Positions 1-5,379 of a stretch of 7,051 nucleotides of DNA are shown piece by piece. Position 1 is the first letter of the stretch. Each line of letters opens with the position of its first letter. The notes under the pieces were generated by a model that worked only from the letters and a program-made list of their open reading frames with translations, was not told the DNA's origin and searched no databases. This stretch comes from Synechococcus sp. HW_metabat.21 (GTDB lineage: Bacteria > Cyanobacteriota > Cyanobacteriia > PCC-6307 > Cyanobiaceae), in contig JAAZUZ010000084.1 of assembly GCA_018623875.1 (NCBI GenBank), forward strand, positions 1-7,051. Direction: 5' to 3'. A program made the translations under genes and the position numbers.

Positions 1-413
1 GCCGCGGCCGTGATGCCCGGAACGACCGCCACCGCAACCGAGGGATGCCGATCGGCCAAGGCCAATAAGGCATAGGAGCAGCTCGCGAACAGGGAGGCAT
101 CCCCCTCGCAGAGCAAGACCACAGCCAGCCCCCGCTCCGCCTCGGCCGCCAGGGCATCGGCGGCCTCACGCCAGGCCTGCTGCCGCGGCTCTGCCGCGGC
201 CACCATCGGGAAGAGCAGAGGCAGACGCTGCTGTTCCGCCTTAATCCACGGCGCGGCAATCTGCGCCGCCATGCCCTCAGCGTCGGGGCGCGCAACCGGG
301 TAGGCCACAACGTCCGCGGACTCGATGGCCTGAACCGCTGCCAGGGTCAAGAGGTTGGGGTCGCCTGGACCAACCCCCACCAGGGTGACTGCCGCGGCAG
401 GGCTGGGGCGCAT
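1..413 (-). CDS. cobI: Precorrin-2 C20-methyltransferase, N-terminal part (runs off left edge)
   Basis: This is the first 137 codons of a SAM-dependent methyltransferase that methylates precorrin-2 at C20 to give precorrin-3A (or the cobalt-precorrin equivalent) in cytoplasmic corrin-ring synthesis. Visible family marks of the tetrapyrrole methylase fold are the N-terminal TLVGVGPGDPNLLTL loop (residues 10-24), an AYPVAR segment (37-42) that is typical of CobI/CbiL rather than CobM or CobJ, LCEGDASLFASCSY (101-114, the usual EGDPSxxxxxxY with Ala in place of Pro), and VPGIT (131-135). Family members are about 230-250 residues, so a little over half is present and the 3' end lies outside the window. 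I chose the ATG at 413-411 because it lies just before the conserved strand; upstream in-frame codons include CTG but no ATG nearby. It is divergent from mtnD with a 56-nt gap. I am confident of the family and fairly confident of the C20 specificity. Confidence 0.88.
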   Translation of the reverse strand, partial: MRPSPAAAVTLVGVGPGDPNLLTLAAVQAIESADVVAYPVARPDAEGMAAQIAAPWIKAEQQRLPLLFPMVAAAEPRQQAWREAADALAAEAERGLAVVLLCEGDASLFASCSYALLALADRHPSVAVAVVPGITAA

Positions 414-469
414 GGACAGGGGGCTCAGTCGGCCCCTTTCTAGGCTGATGCCACTCAGCGGGATAAGCG
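414..469. promoter_or_regulatory. Divergent spacer between cobI and mtnD
   Basis: These 56 nt must hold the 5' ends, and probably the promoters, of both cobI (minus) and mtnD (plus). I see no good -35/-10 pair. A short inverted repeat, GCTGA (444-448) and TCAGC (455-459) with a 6-nt loop, sits 10 nt before the mtnD start, so it would lie in the mtnD leader. It is too short to call a riboswitch. A weak GGA (461-463) is the only candidate ribosome binding site for mtnD. Confidence 0.3.
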
Positions 470-1018
470 ATGAGCGACCTGCAGGTGTTCGATGCCACGG
501 GCGAGGCCGGGCAGCTGCCCAAGCTGACCACCAATGATCCGGCCGTCATTGCCACTGAACTGGCCGAGCGCGGTATCGGCTTTGAGCGCTGGCCGGCGCG
601 CGCCGAGCTCCCCGGCGGAGCTGGCCCCGATGCCGTGCTCGCCGCCTACAGCCAAGAGATCCAGGCGGTGCAAGCGCGCGGCAGCTATCCCACCGTCGAT
701 GCGATCCGGATGACCCCGGAGCACCCCGATCGCGAGGCACTGCGCCAGAAGTTCCTCGCGGAGCACACCCACGCCGAGGACGAGGTGCGTTTTTTTGTCG
801 AGGGTCGCGGGCTGTTCTGCCTGCATCTCGGCGAAGAGGTGCTGCAGGTGCTCTGCGAAGCCGATGACTGGATCAGCGTTCCCGCCGGCACCAAGCACTG
901 GTTCGACATGGGCGCCGAACCGTCCTTCTGCGCCATTCGCTTCTTCGACAACCCCGAAGGCTGGGTCGCGCAATTCAGTGGCGACCCAATCGCGGATCGC
1001 TTCCCCCGCCTGAACTAG
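470..1018 (+). CDS. mtnD: Acireductone dioxygenase (cupin, methionine salvage)
   Basis: A 182-residue single-domain cupin of the acireductone dioxygenase family, which is usually about 180 residues. It oxidises 1,2-dihydroxy-5-(methylthio)pent-1-en-3-one with O2 to formate and 4-methylthio-2-oxobutanoate, the methionine precursor (Fe form), or to an off-pathway product with CO (Ni form). The metal ligands are plain: H99, H101 and E105 in EHTHAEDEVRFFVEG, and H143 in VPAGTKHWFDMG, with the same HxHxxxE spacing as the Klebsiella enzyme. The N-terminal half ends in the usual YPTVDAIR segment before the ligand motif. No signal peptide or membrane segment is present, so it is cytoplasmic. The ATG at 470 is preceded only by a weak GGA. 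No other Mtn gene is in the window, so the rest of the salvage pathway, if present, lies elsewhere. Its stop overlaps the miaE stop on the other strand. Confidence 0.95.
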   Translation: MSDLQVFDATGEAGQLPKLTTNDPAVIATELAERGIGFERWPARAELPGGAGPDAVLAAYSQEIQAVQARGSYPTVDAIRMTPEHPDREALRQKFLAEHTHAEDEVRFFVEGRGLFCLHLGEEVLQVLCEADDWISVPAGTKHWFDMGAEPSFCAIRFFDNPEGWVAQFSGDPIADRFPRLN

Positions 1019-1647
1019 TCCCCGATCCCCACCGAGTGCATCCGCACCAGGTCGGGGCGCTCCAAGTTCCCGCTGAGGGCCTGAGCTTCAACGGCCGCCA
1101 ACTCCTGTAGCCGCTCCACGGTGACCTCGCGGCCAAAACGCTGCTCGCAGAGCACCCAATACAGACCGAAATGCCGCGCCTCGCTGGCGAGCAGTTCGCC
1201 GTAGAGCGCCTGAAGCTCAGGGTCTGGGCTCTGGGCCGCCAAGAGGACCATCCGCTCATGGCTGCGGGCTTCGATCAAGCCGGCCACTAAGAAGGTGTCG
1301 AGCATCCGTTGCGGCTCGCTCTTGCGGACCTGGGCCATCAGGCTGGAGCCGTAGGCGGGGGCCGGCAGCGTCTTCAAGGGAATGCCGCGGCGCTGCAAGA
1401 GGCCCAGGACCTGCTCAAAGTGCTCCAACTCCTCGCGCGCCAGAGCGCTCAGCTGCTCACCCAATTGCTCATCAGAGGGGTAGCGGAACATCAACTGAAG
1501 GGCCACCCCGGCCGCCTTGCGCTCGCAGTGGGCGTGATCGATCAGGACCAAATCCGGACGCGCCACGGCCTGCTCCAACCAGGCCTGCGAACTCGGGGCC
1601 GCCAACCACTTGACCCGCGCCTTCTGGCTCTCCATGACCACCGTCAT
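1015..1647 (-). CDS. miaE: tRNA-(2-methylthio-N6-prenyladenosine) hydroxylase MiaE
   Basis: A 210-residue ferritin-like non-haem diiron monooxygenase that hydroxylates the isopentenyl group of ms2i6A37 in tRNAs to give ms2io6A, acting after MiaA and MiaB. Likely diiron ligands follow the ferritin-like pattern: E42 in IDHAHCERKA, E73 and H76 in REELEHF, E126 in GLIEARSHER, and E156 and H159 in SEARHF. The C-terminal VRMHSVG resembles the family's conserved MHSG tail. Its ATG overlaps the TGA of aroQ in an ATGA tetranucleotide (1647-1644), so it is probably translated by coupling from an aroQ-miaE transcript. A second ATG four codons in (1635) is a possible alternative start. It converges on mtnD with a 4-nt overlap. 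Plausible substrates include the tRNA-Tyr encoded about 0.5 kb away, whose anticodon loop has A36-A37-A38. Confidence 0.93.
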   Translation of the reverse strand: MTVVMESQKARVKWLAAPSSQAWLEQAVARPDLVLIDHAHCERKAAGVALQLMFRYPSDEQLGEQLSALAREELEHFEQVLGLLQRRGIPLKTLPAPAYGSSLMAQVRKSEPQRMLDTFLVAGLIEARSHERMVLLAAQSPDPELQALYGELLASEARHFGLYWVLCEQRFGREVTVERLQELAAVEAQALSGNLERPDLVRMHSVGIGD

Positions 1648-2084
1648 GACGCGGCCCGCAACTTGGTCACCAAACCCTGCAGCGCCAGGGAGTAGCTGGC
1701 CGGACCAAAGCCACTGATCACCCCCAGCGCCTGATCCGCCAGGTAGGAGTGATGGCGGAAGGCTTCGCGGGCATGGACGTTGCTCAGATGAAGCTCCACA
1801 TAGGGAATCGCGACCCCCAGCAGGGCATCCCGCAGCGCAACGGAGGTGTGGGTGAAGGCCCCGGCGTTGATCAAAATTCCATCCACCTGGCCACGGGCCT
1901 CATGGATCCGGTCGACGAGGGCCCCTTCGTGGTTGCTCTGGAAGCAGGTGAGCGCAACGCCCAGATCGCCGGCTTCAGCGCTCAAGCGCTGCTCGATGGC
2001 CGCCAAGGTGTCGGCGCCGTACAGCCCCGGCTCGCGCTGCCCCAACAGGTTGAGGTTGGGGCCGTTCAGCAACAGCAGGTGCAT
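1644..2084 (-). CDS. aroQ: 3-dehydroquinate dehydratase, type II
   Basis: A 146-residue type II dehydroquinase, the small dodecameric kind, which converts 3-dehydroquinate to 3-dehydroshikimate in the cytoplasmic shikimate pathway for aromatic amino acids, quinones and folate. All family landmarks are present: LLNGPNLNLLGQREPGLYG (residues 4-22 and following) with R17 and the catalytic Y22, FQSNHEG (48-54), INAGAFTHTSVALRD (72-86) with N73 and H79, and ELHLSNVHAREAFRHHS (98-113) with catalytic H99 and R110. Length matches the family's usual 145-150. The start at 2084 places NGPNLN at its normal position, but there is no clear Shine-Dalgarno sequence; a tandem GACCTT repeat lies just upstream. 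It is the first gene of a two-gene unit with miaE (4-nt overlap) and is divergent from the tRNA pair. Confidence 0.96.
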   Translation of the reverse strand: MHLLLLNGPNLNLLGQREPGLYGADTLAAIEQRLSAEAGDLGVALTCFQSNHEGALVDRIHEARGQVDGILINAGAFTHTSVALRDALLGVAIPYVELHLSNVHAREAFRHHSYLADQALGVISGFGPASYSLALQGLVTKLRAAS

Positions 2085-2176
2085 CGGAGCCGGCCAAGGT
2101 CAAGGTCCACTGCGGCGATCGTAGGGAGAGTGCCTAGAGGGGCCCCACCGGCTGGTAAGTTCTTGGGGTGTGGTTC
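2085..2176. promoter_or_regulatory. Divergent spacer between aroQ and tRNA-Tyr
   Basis: This 92-nt gap should carry promoters for aroQ-miaE (minus) and the tRNA pair (plus). On the plus strand TG then TAAGTT (2153-2161) resembles an extended -10 and would put initiation about 8-10 nt before the tRNA; no good -35 accompanies it. On the minus strand TACGAT (2123-2118) matches four of six -10 positions and lies about 35 nt before aroQ. GGCGATCG (2113-2120) is one base short of the cyanobacterial HIP1 octamer GCGATCGC. These are weak single-sequence matches. Confidence 0.3.
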
Positions 2177-2258
2177 GGGTCGGTGCCCGAGTGGTTAATG
2201 GGGGCGGACTGTAAATCCGCTGGCTCTGCCTACGTTGGTTCAAATCCAACCCGGCCCA
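2177..2258 (+). tRNA. trnY-GTA: tRNA-Tyr (anticodon GTA)
   Basis: The sequence folds as a complete class II tRNA with a long variable arm. The acceptor stem GGGTCGG (2177-2183) pairs with CCGGCCC (2251-2257) with one T-G pair. The anticodon stem GCGGA (2204-2208) pairs with TCCGC (2216-2220) around the loop CTGTAAA, with GTA at 2211-2213. The T stem GTTGG (2234-2238) pairs with CCAAC (2246-2250) around TTCAAAT. The discriminator is A2258, followed by CCT, so the 3' CCA is not encoded and must be added by nucleotidyltransferase. The loop has A36-A37-A38, the sequence MiaA recognises. It is probably co-transcribed with the tRNA-Thr that starts 10 nt further on. Confidence 0.97.
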
Positions 2259-2268
2259 CCTTCCACAT

Positions 2269-2340
<72 letters not shown>

Positions 2341-2346
2341 TATACC

Positions 2347-2369
2347 CCGCTCCCAGGCACCGGGAGCGG
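2347..2369. terminator. GC-rich hairpin between tRNA-Thr and the convergent GH13 gene
   Basis: CCGCTCCC (2347-2354) and GGGAGCGG (2362-2369) form a perfect 8-bp stem with a 7-nt loop, starting 7 nt after tRNA-Thr and 17 nt beyond the stop of the minus-strand GH13 gene. Its position between two converging transcription units suggests termination in both directions. A T-run directly after the stem is missing on both strands; TTTT (2382-2385) lies 12 nt downstream on the plus strand. It may therefore be a weak or factor-assisted terminator or an RNA 3'-end barrier. Confidence 0.5.
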
Positions 2370-2385
2370 CAGACGAGACATGTTT

Positions 2386-3783
2386 TCAGTCTGCATTTCT
2401 AATGAGAACCGCACTTTGCGGTCCCAGCGTTGATTCCGATGCCCACTGACCCGTGATGAGCACTGGCTCGGATCCGTGCTGCTTCGCGACGGCAAGGGGA
2501 TCGCAACGACTGCGGTTGACCCAGACCGTCCAGGTCTTGGCAGAGGCCACCAGACCATCCGCTCCGGCCGTTCGCCAATGAAGGGCCTCCAGACTCCGCC
2601 CTGCTTGCGCTCGGAGTCTGGAGAGCTCACCCAGATAGGGCCTTAGATCCGCCTGCCAATCCCTGTGCCAGGGGAAGCCTTCACGGCAGGCCGGTTCCGG
2701 GCCACTGGCACGGTCCCCATCGGGACCTCCCGCCAGACCAGTCTCTGTTCCGTAGTACACGCAGGGTGCCCCCGGCTGAAGGAACAACAACAGCAAGGCC
2801 AGCTTCAGAGCCGCAACATCCCCCTGAAGGGTGTGCAACGCCCGCGGCACATCGTGGCTGTCCAGCAAGTTCATCTGAGCCCGATTCACCTCCGGCCGGT
2901 ACCAACCAGCCGTTGTCTCCCAGATCTCCAGCAGCTCTTTGCTCTCCAGCGGCTTGAGGGGGTATTCCCGGTTGTGATACGTCTGGCGCAACTGGTCTGA
3001 CGCGACCCAGCTGAGGCTGCTCCAGCCAAGCCGGTAATTCATCACACCGTCGAAGTGCTGTCCCTGGAGCCATCTCCGGGCATCCCCCCAGACTTCTCCG
3101 ACGATCCAGGCATCGGACCGCACCGACCGAACCACCTCTCGGAACTCCACCCAGAAATCATCGGGCACCTCAGCGGGGACATCCAAACGCCATCCGTCGA
3201 TCCCCCGTTCCAACCAATGACGTCCCACCGCGAGCAGATGCTCACGGACACCGGGATCCGCATGGTTGAACTTCGGCAGGTCGGGAAGGGCCCACCAGCA
3301 GTCATACCCGCAGTCCTGCCCCTCTTGCGGGTAAGGGACGATGGGCCAGCGGTGAACATGAAACCAGTTCCGATAGGGCGAGGCCTGGCCGTTTTCAGCC
3401 AGGTGATGAAAGGCCCAGAAGCCGCGGCCGCAATGGTTGAAGACCCCGTCCAGGACCAGTCGCATGCCCCGTTGATGCACGGCGTCGATCAAGGCATCCA
3501 ACGCCGCATTGCCGCCAAGCAGCGGATCCACCTGGAAGTAATCGAAGGCGTGATAGCGGTGATTGGCCGCTGAACTGAAGATCGGGGTCAGATAGAGGCA
3601 GTTGAATCCCATCGCCTGGAGATGGTCCAGACCATCGATCACGCCATAGAGATCCCCGCCTTGAAATCCGGGCTCAGTGGGGTCACTGCCCCATGGGAGC
3701 AGATCCAGAGTCGACTGAGCCGCAACCCGTTCACTGCGACGGAAACGGTCAGGGAAAATCTGATAAATCACCGCATCAGCCAC
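2386..3783 (-). CDS. GH13 alpha-glucan hydrolase, neopullulanase/cyclomaltodextrinase-like
   Basis: A retaining alpha-glucosidic hydrolase of glycoside hydrolase family 13, 465 residues from the GTG at 3783. All four GH13 regions are present: I, DGVFNH (112-117); II, GWRLDVPAEV (197-206) with nucleophile D201 and R199; III, IVGEVW (227-232) with acid/base E230; IV, NLLDSHD (305-311) with D311. IYQIFPDRF (6-14), FDGVMNY (244-250) and PGAPCVYYGTETGLAGG (337-353) resemble subfamily 20 enzymes (cyclomaltodextrinase, neopullulanase, maltogenic amylase), but their N-terminal starch-binding domain of about 120 residues is absent. There is no signal peptide, so it should act inside the cell on maltodextrins or another alpha-glucoside. 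The start is unsettled: conserved Pro and Trp codons continue upstream in frame, with no ATG before 4323, inside glpK antisense. Residues 354-366 appear to contain a small insertion. It is divergent from glpK. The fold is certain; the substrate is not. Confidence 0.88.
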   Translation of the reverse strand: MADAVIYQIFPDRFRRSERVAAQSTLDLLPWGSDPTEPGFQGGDLYGVIDGLDHLQAMGFNCLYLTPIFSSAANHRYHAFDYFQVDPLLGGNAALDALIDAVHQRGMRLVLDGVFNHCGRGFWAFHHLAENGQASPYRNWFHVHRWPIVPYPQEGQDCGYDCWWALPDLPKFNHADPGVREHLLAVGRHWLERGIDGWRLDVPAEVPDDFWVEFREVVRSVRSDAWIVGEVWGDARRWLQGQHFDGVMNYRLGWSSLSWVASDQLRQTYHNREYPLKPLESKELLEIWETTAGWYRPEVNRAQMNLLDSHDVPRALHTLQGDVAALKLALLLLFLQPGAPCVYYGTETGLAGGPDGDRASGPEPACREGFPWHRDWQADLRPYLGELSRLRAQAGRSLEALHWRTAGADGLVASAKTWTVWVNRSRCDPLAVAKQHGSEPVLITGQWASESTLGPQSAVLIRNAD

Positions 3784-3873
3784 CCAGGCCGGGGGATCGG
3801 TGAAGGGCGTCGGAGAGGCGATGGGCTGACCAAGAGGCGCTCCCCTCGCTAGCAGGAGAAAAACGGAACGGCC
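3784..3873. promoter_or_regulatory. Divergent region between GH13 gene and glpK; contains glpK leader
   Basis: At most 90 nt separate the two genes, and less if the GH13 protein begins at the conserved residues encoded upstream of 3783. glpK expression must start here or within the GH13 gene. AGGAG (3854-3858) is a ribosome-binding-like motif but ends 15 nt before the glpK ATG; GGAA (3865-3868) is closer but weaker. A GCTAGC palindrome (3848-3853) and a short GAGG/CCTC hairpin (3834-3847) are visible. I see no convincing -35/-10 pair and no recognisable operator. Confidence 0.35.
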
Positions 3874-5379
3874 ATGACGGATCAGCCTCTCCTGTTGGCA
3901 CTCGATCAGGGCACCAGCAGTTCGCGCGCCGCCCTGTTCAACGCCAGCGGTGATCTCGTCGTGAGTGCCAGTGCTCCGCTTTCGATCGATTACCCCGCGG
4001 ACGGATGGGTGGAACAGGATCCCCTCGAGATCTGGGGAAGCCAACGTCAGGCCATGCAGGACCTCGCTGCAGCCCTCACTCCGGAGCAGCGCAAGGCGGT
4101 GGTGAGCTGCGGCATCACCAACCAGAGGGAGACGACGGTGCTCTGGCGGCGCAGCACCGGTCAACCCTGCGGTCCGGCGCTGGTCTGGCAGGACGGACGC
4201 ACGGCAGACATCTGCGCGGAATGGAAACACCAGGGGCTGGCTGAGGACTGGAGTCGCCGGACAGGGCTGCTGCTCGATCCCTATTTCAGTGCCAGCAAAA
4301 TCCGCTGGATGCTGAGCAACCATGACGAGGCCGCACGGGCTGCCGCGGCCGATGACCTCTGCTTCGGGACGGTGGAGTCATGGCTGCTGTGGCAATTGAC
4401 CGGGGGCCAGCGGCATGGAAGCGACATGAGCAACGCCAGCCGAACCCTGCTGATGGACCTCGAGCGACGCTGCTGGCTCGACGACTACCGCGCCCACACA
4501 GGTCTGCCCAGCAATGCACTGCCGGAGTTGCTGCCATGCAGAGGGGACTTCGGGGTGATCCACAAGGATCTGCCGTTCTCCGGACTACCGATCCAGGCAT
4601 TGCTGGGTGATCAGCAGGCAGCCACGCTTGGTCAGCTCTGCCTGCAACCAGGCGAAAGCAAATGCACCTATGGGACCGGTGCTTTTCTCGTGATCAACAC
4701 AGGAGCTCAGATTCGACGCTCCGACGCGGGAATGCTGAGCACCCTCGGATGGACCGACGCCGACGGAACGCCCACCTATTGCCTGGAGGGAAGCCTGTTC
4801 AATGCGGGCACTGTCATTCAGTGGTTGCGCGATGGCCTTCGCATCATTGACGACGCCCCCCAGATCAATGCTCTGGCTATGGAGGTTCCCGATTCCGGTG
4901 GCGTGATGCTGGTCCCTGCATTCACCGGCTGGGGCACCCCCCACTGGGATCCGAAGGCACGGGGCCTGTTGATCGGTCTGACCCGCGACAGCCAACGGGC
5001 CCACATCGCACGGGCAGCCCTGGAAGGCATCGCCCTCTCGGTGGCGACACTGATTGAGCTTGCGGAAACAGCGCTCGGTCAGGGCCTGGGCGAGTTGGCC
5101 GTCGACGGAGGAGCCGCTGCATCCGATCCGCTGCTGCAGGCGCAGGCTGACTGCTCCGGCCTCACAGTGCGGCGGGCGGCGAGTCTGGAAAGCACCGCCC
5201 GCGGCGTGGCACTTCTAGCCGGCCTGCAGTCCGGCGTCATCGCGACCCTTGACAACCTGTATGAGCAGCGGCGGAGTGGGGCCACGTTGTTCAGCCCTGA
5301 CATGAGTCCCGATCAACGATCGGGTTGGCGACGCTCCTGGACGGACGCCGTCTCCCGCAGCCTGAACTGGCATGACTGA
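3874..5379 (+). CDS. glpK: Glycerol kinase
   Basis: A 501-residue FGGY-family kinase, normal for GlpK, which phosphorylates glycerol with ATP to sn-glycerol 3-phosphate in the cytoplasm. Family marks run the whole length: LALDQGTSSSRA (8-19) phosphate loop, GWVEQDPLEIW (44-54), GITNQRETTVLW (80-91) with glycerol-binding R85 and E86, VWQDGRT (104-110), DPYFSASKIRWML (135-147) with Y137, GTVESWLLWQLTGG (165-178), SNASRTLLMD (186-195), LLGDQQAA (243-250) with catalytic base D246, TYGTGAF (265-271), VPAFTGWGTPHWDP (347-360) and the C-terminal FGGY-like DGGAAASDPLLQ (411-422). The stretch before GDQQ lacks the GGxR loop that binds fructose 1,6-bisphosphate in E. coli GlpK. The start fits the family N-terminus exactly. 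Its last 8 nt overlap glpD, so the two are an operon. No aquaglyceroporin gene is present. Confidence 0.97.
   Translation: MTDQPLLLALDQGTSSSRAALFNASGDLVVSASAPLSIDYPADGWVEQDPLEIWGSQRQAMQDLAAALTPEQRKAVVSCGITNQRETTVLWRRSTGQPCGPALVWQDGRTADICAEWKHQGLAEDWSRRTGLLLDPYFSASKIRWMLSNHDEAARAAAADDLCFGTVESWLLWQLTGGQRHGSDMSNASRTLLMDLERRCWLDDYRAHTGLPSNALPELLPCRGDFGVIHKDLPFSGLPIQALLGDQQAATLGQLCLQPGESKCTYGTGAFLVINTGAQIRRSDAGMLSTLGWTDADGTPTYCLEGSLFNAGTVIQWLRDGLRIIDDAPQINALAMEVPDSGGVMLVPAFTGWGTPHWDPKARGLLIGLTRDSQRAHIARAALEGIALSVATLIELAETALGQGLGELAVDGGAAASDPLLQAQADCSGLTVRRAASLESTARGVALLAGLQSGVIATLDNLYEQRRSGATLFSPDMSPDQRSGWRRSWTDAVSRSLNWHD

Noticed and set aside
444..459. Short inverted repeat GCTGA/TCAGC before mtnD as a possible SAM-related riboswitch.
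   Set aside because: A 5-bp stem in a leader of at most 56 nt is too small for any known riboswitch, and no conserved core is seen.
455..973. A 172-codon minus-strand frame opposite mtnD.
   Set aside because: The plus strand has the complete acireductone dioxygenase ligand set; the minus frame is its complement.
2096..2107. Tandem AAGGTC repeat just upstream of aroQ.
   Set aside because: Two 6-nt copies are expected by chance and match no known operator.
2113..2120. Possible HIP1 element (GCGATCGC).
   Set aside because: One base is wrong and no other copy was noticed in the window.
3055..3573. A 172-codon plus-strand frame inside the GH13 gene.
   Set aside because: The minus strand here carries all GH13 catalytic regions, so the plus frame is a shadow.
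3784..4323. A 540-nt open frame on the minus strand that extends the GH13 gene far into glpK antisense.
   Set aside because: It lies opposite well-conserved glpK codons, its translation resembles no GH13 N-terminal domain, and such openness is common opposite GC-rich genes.
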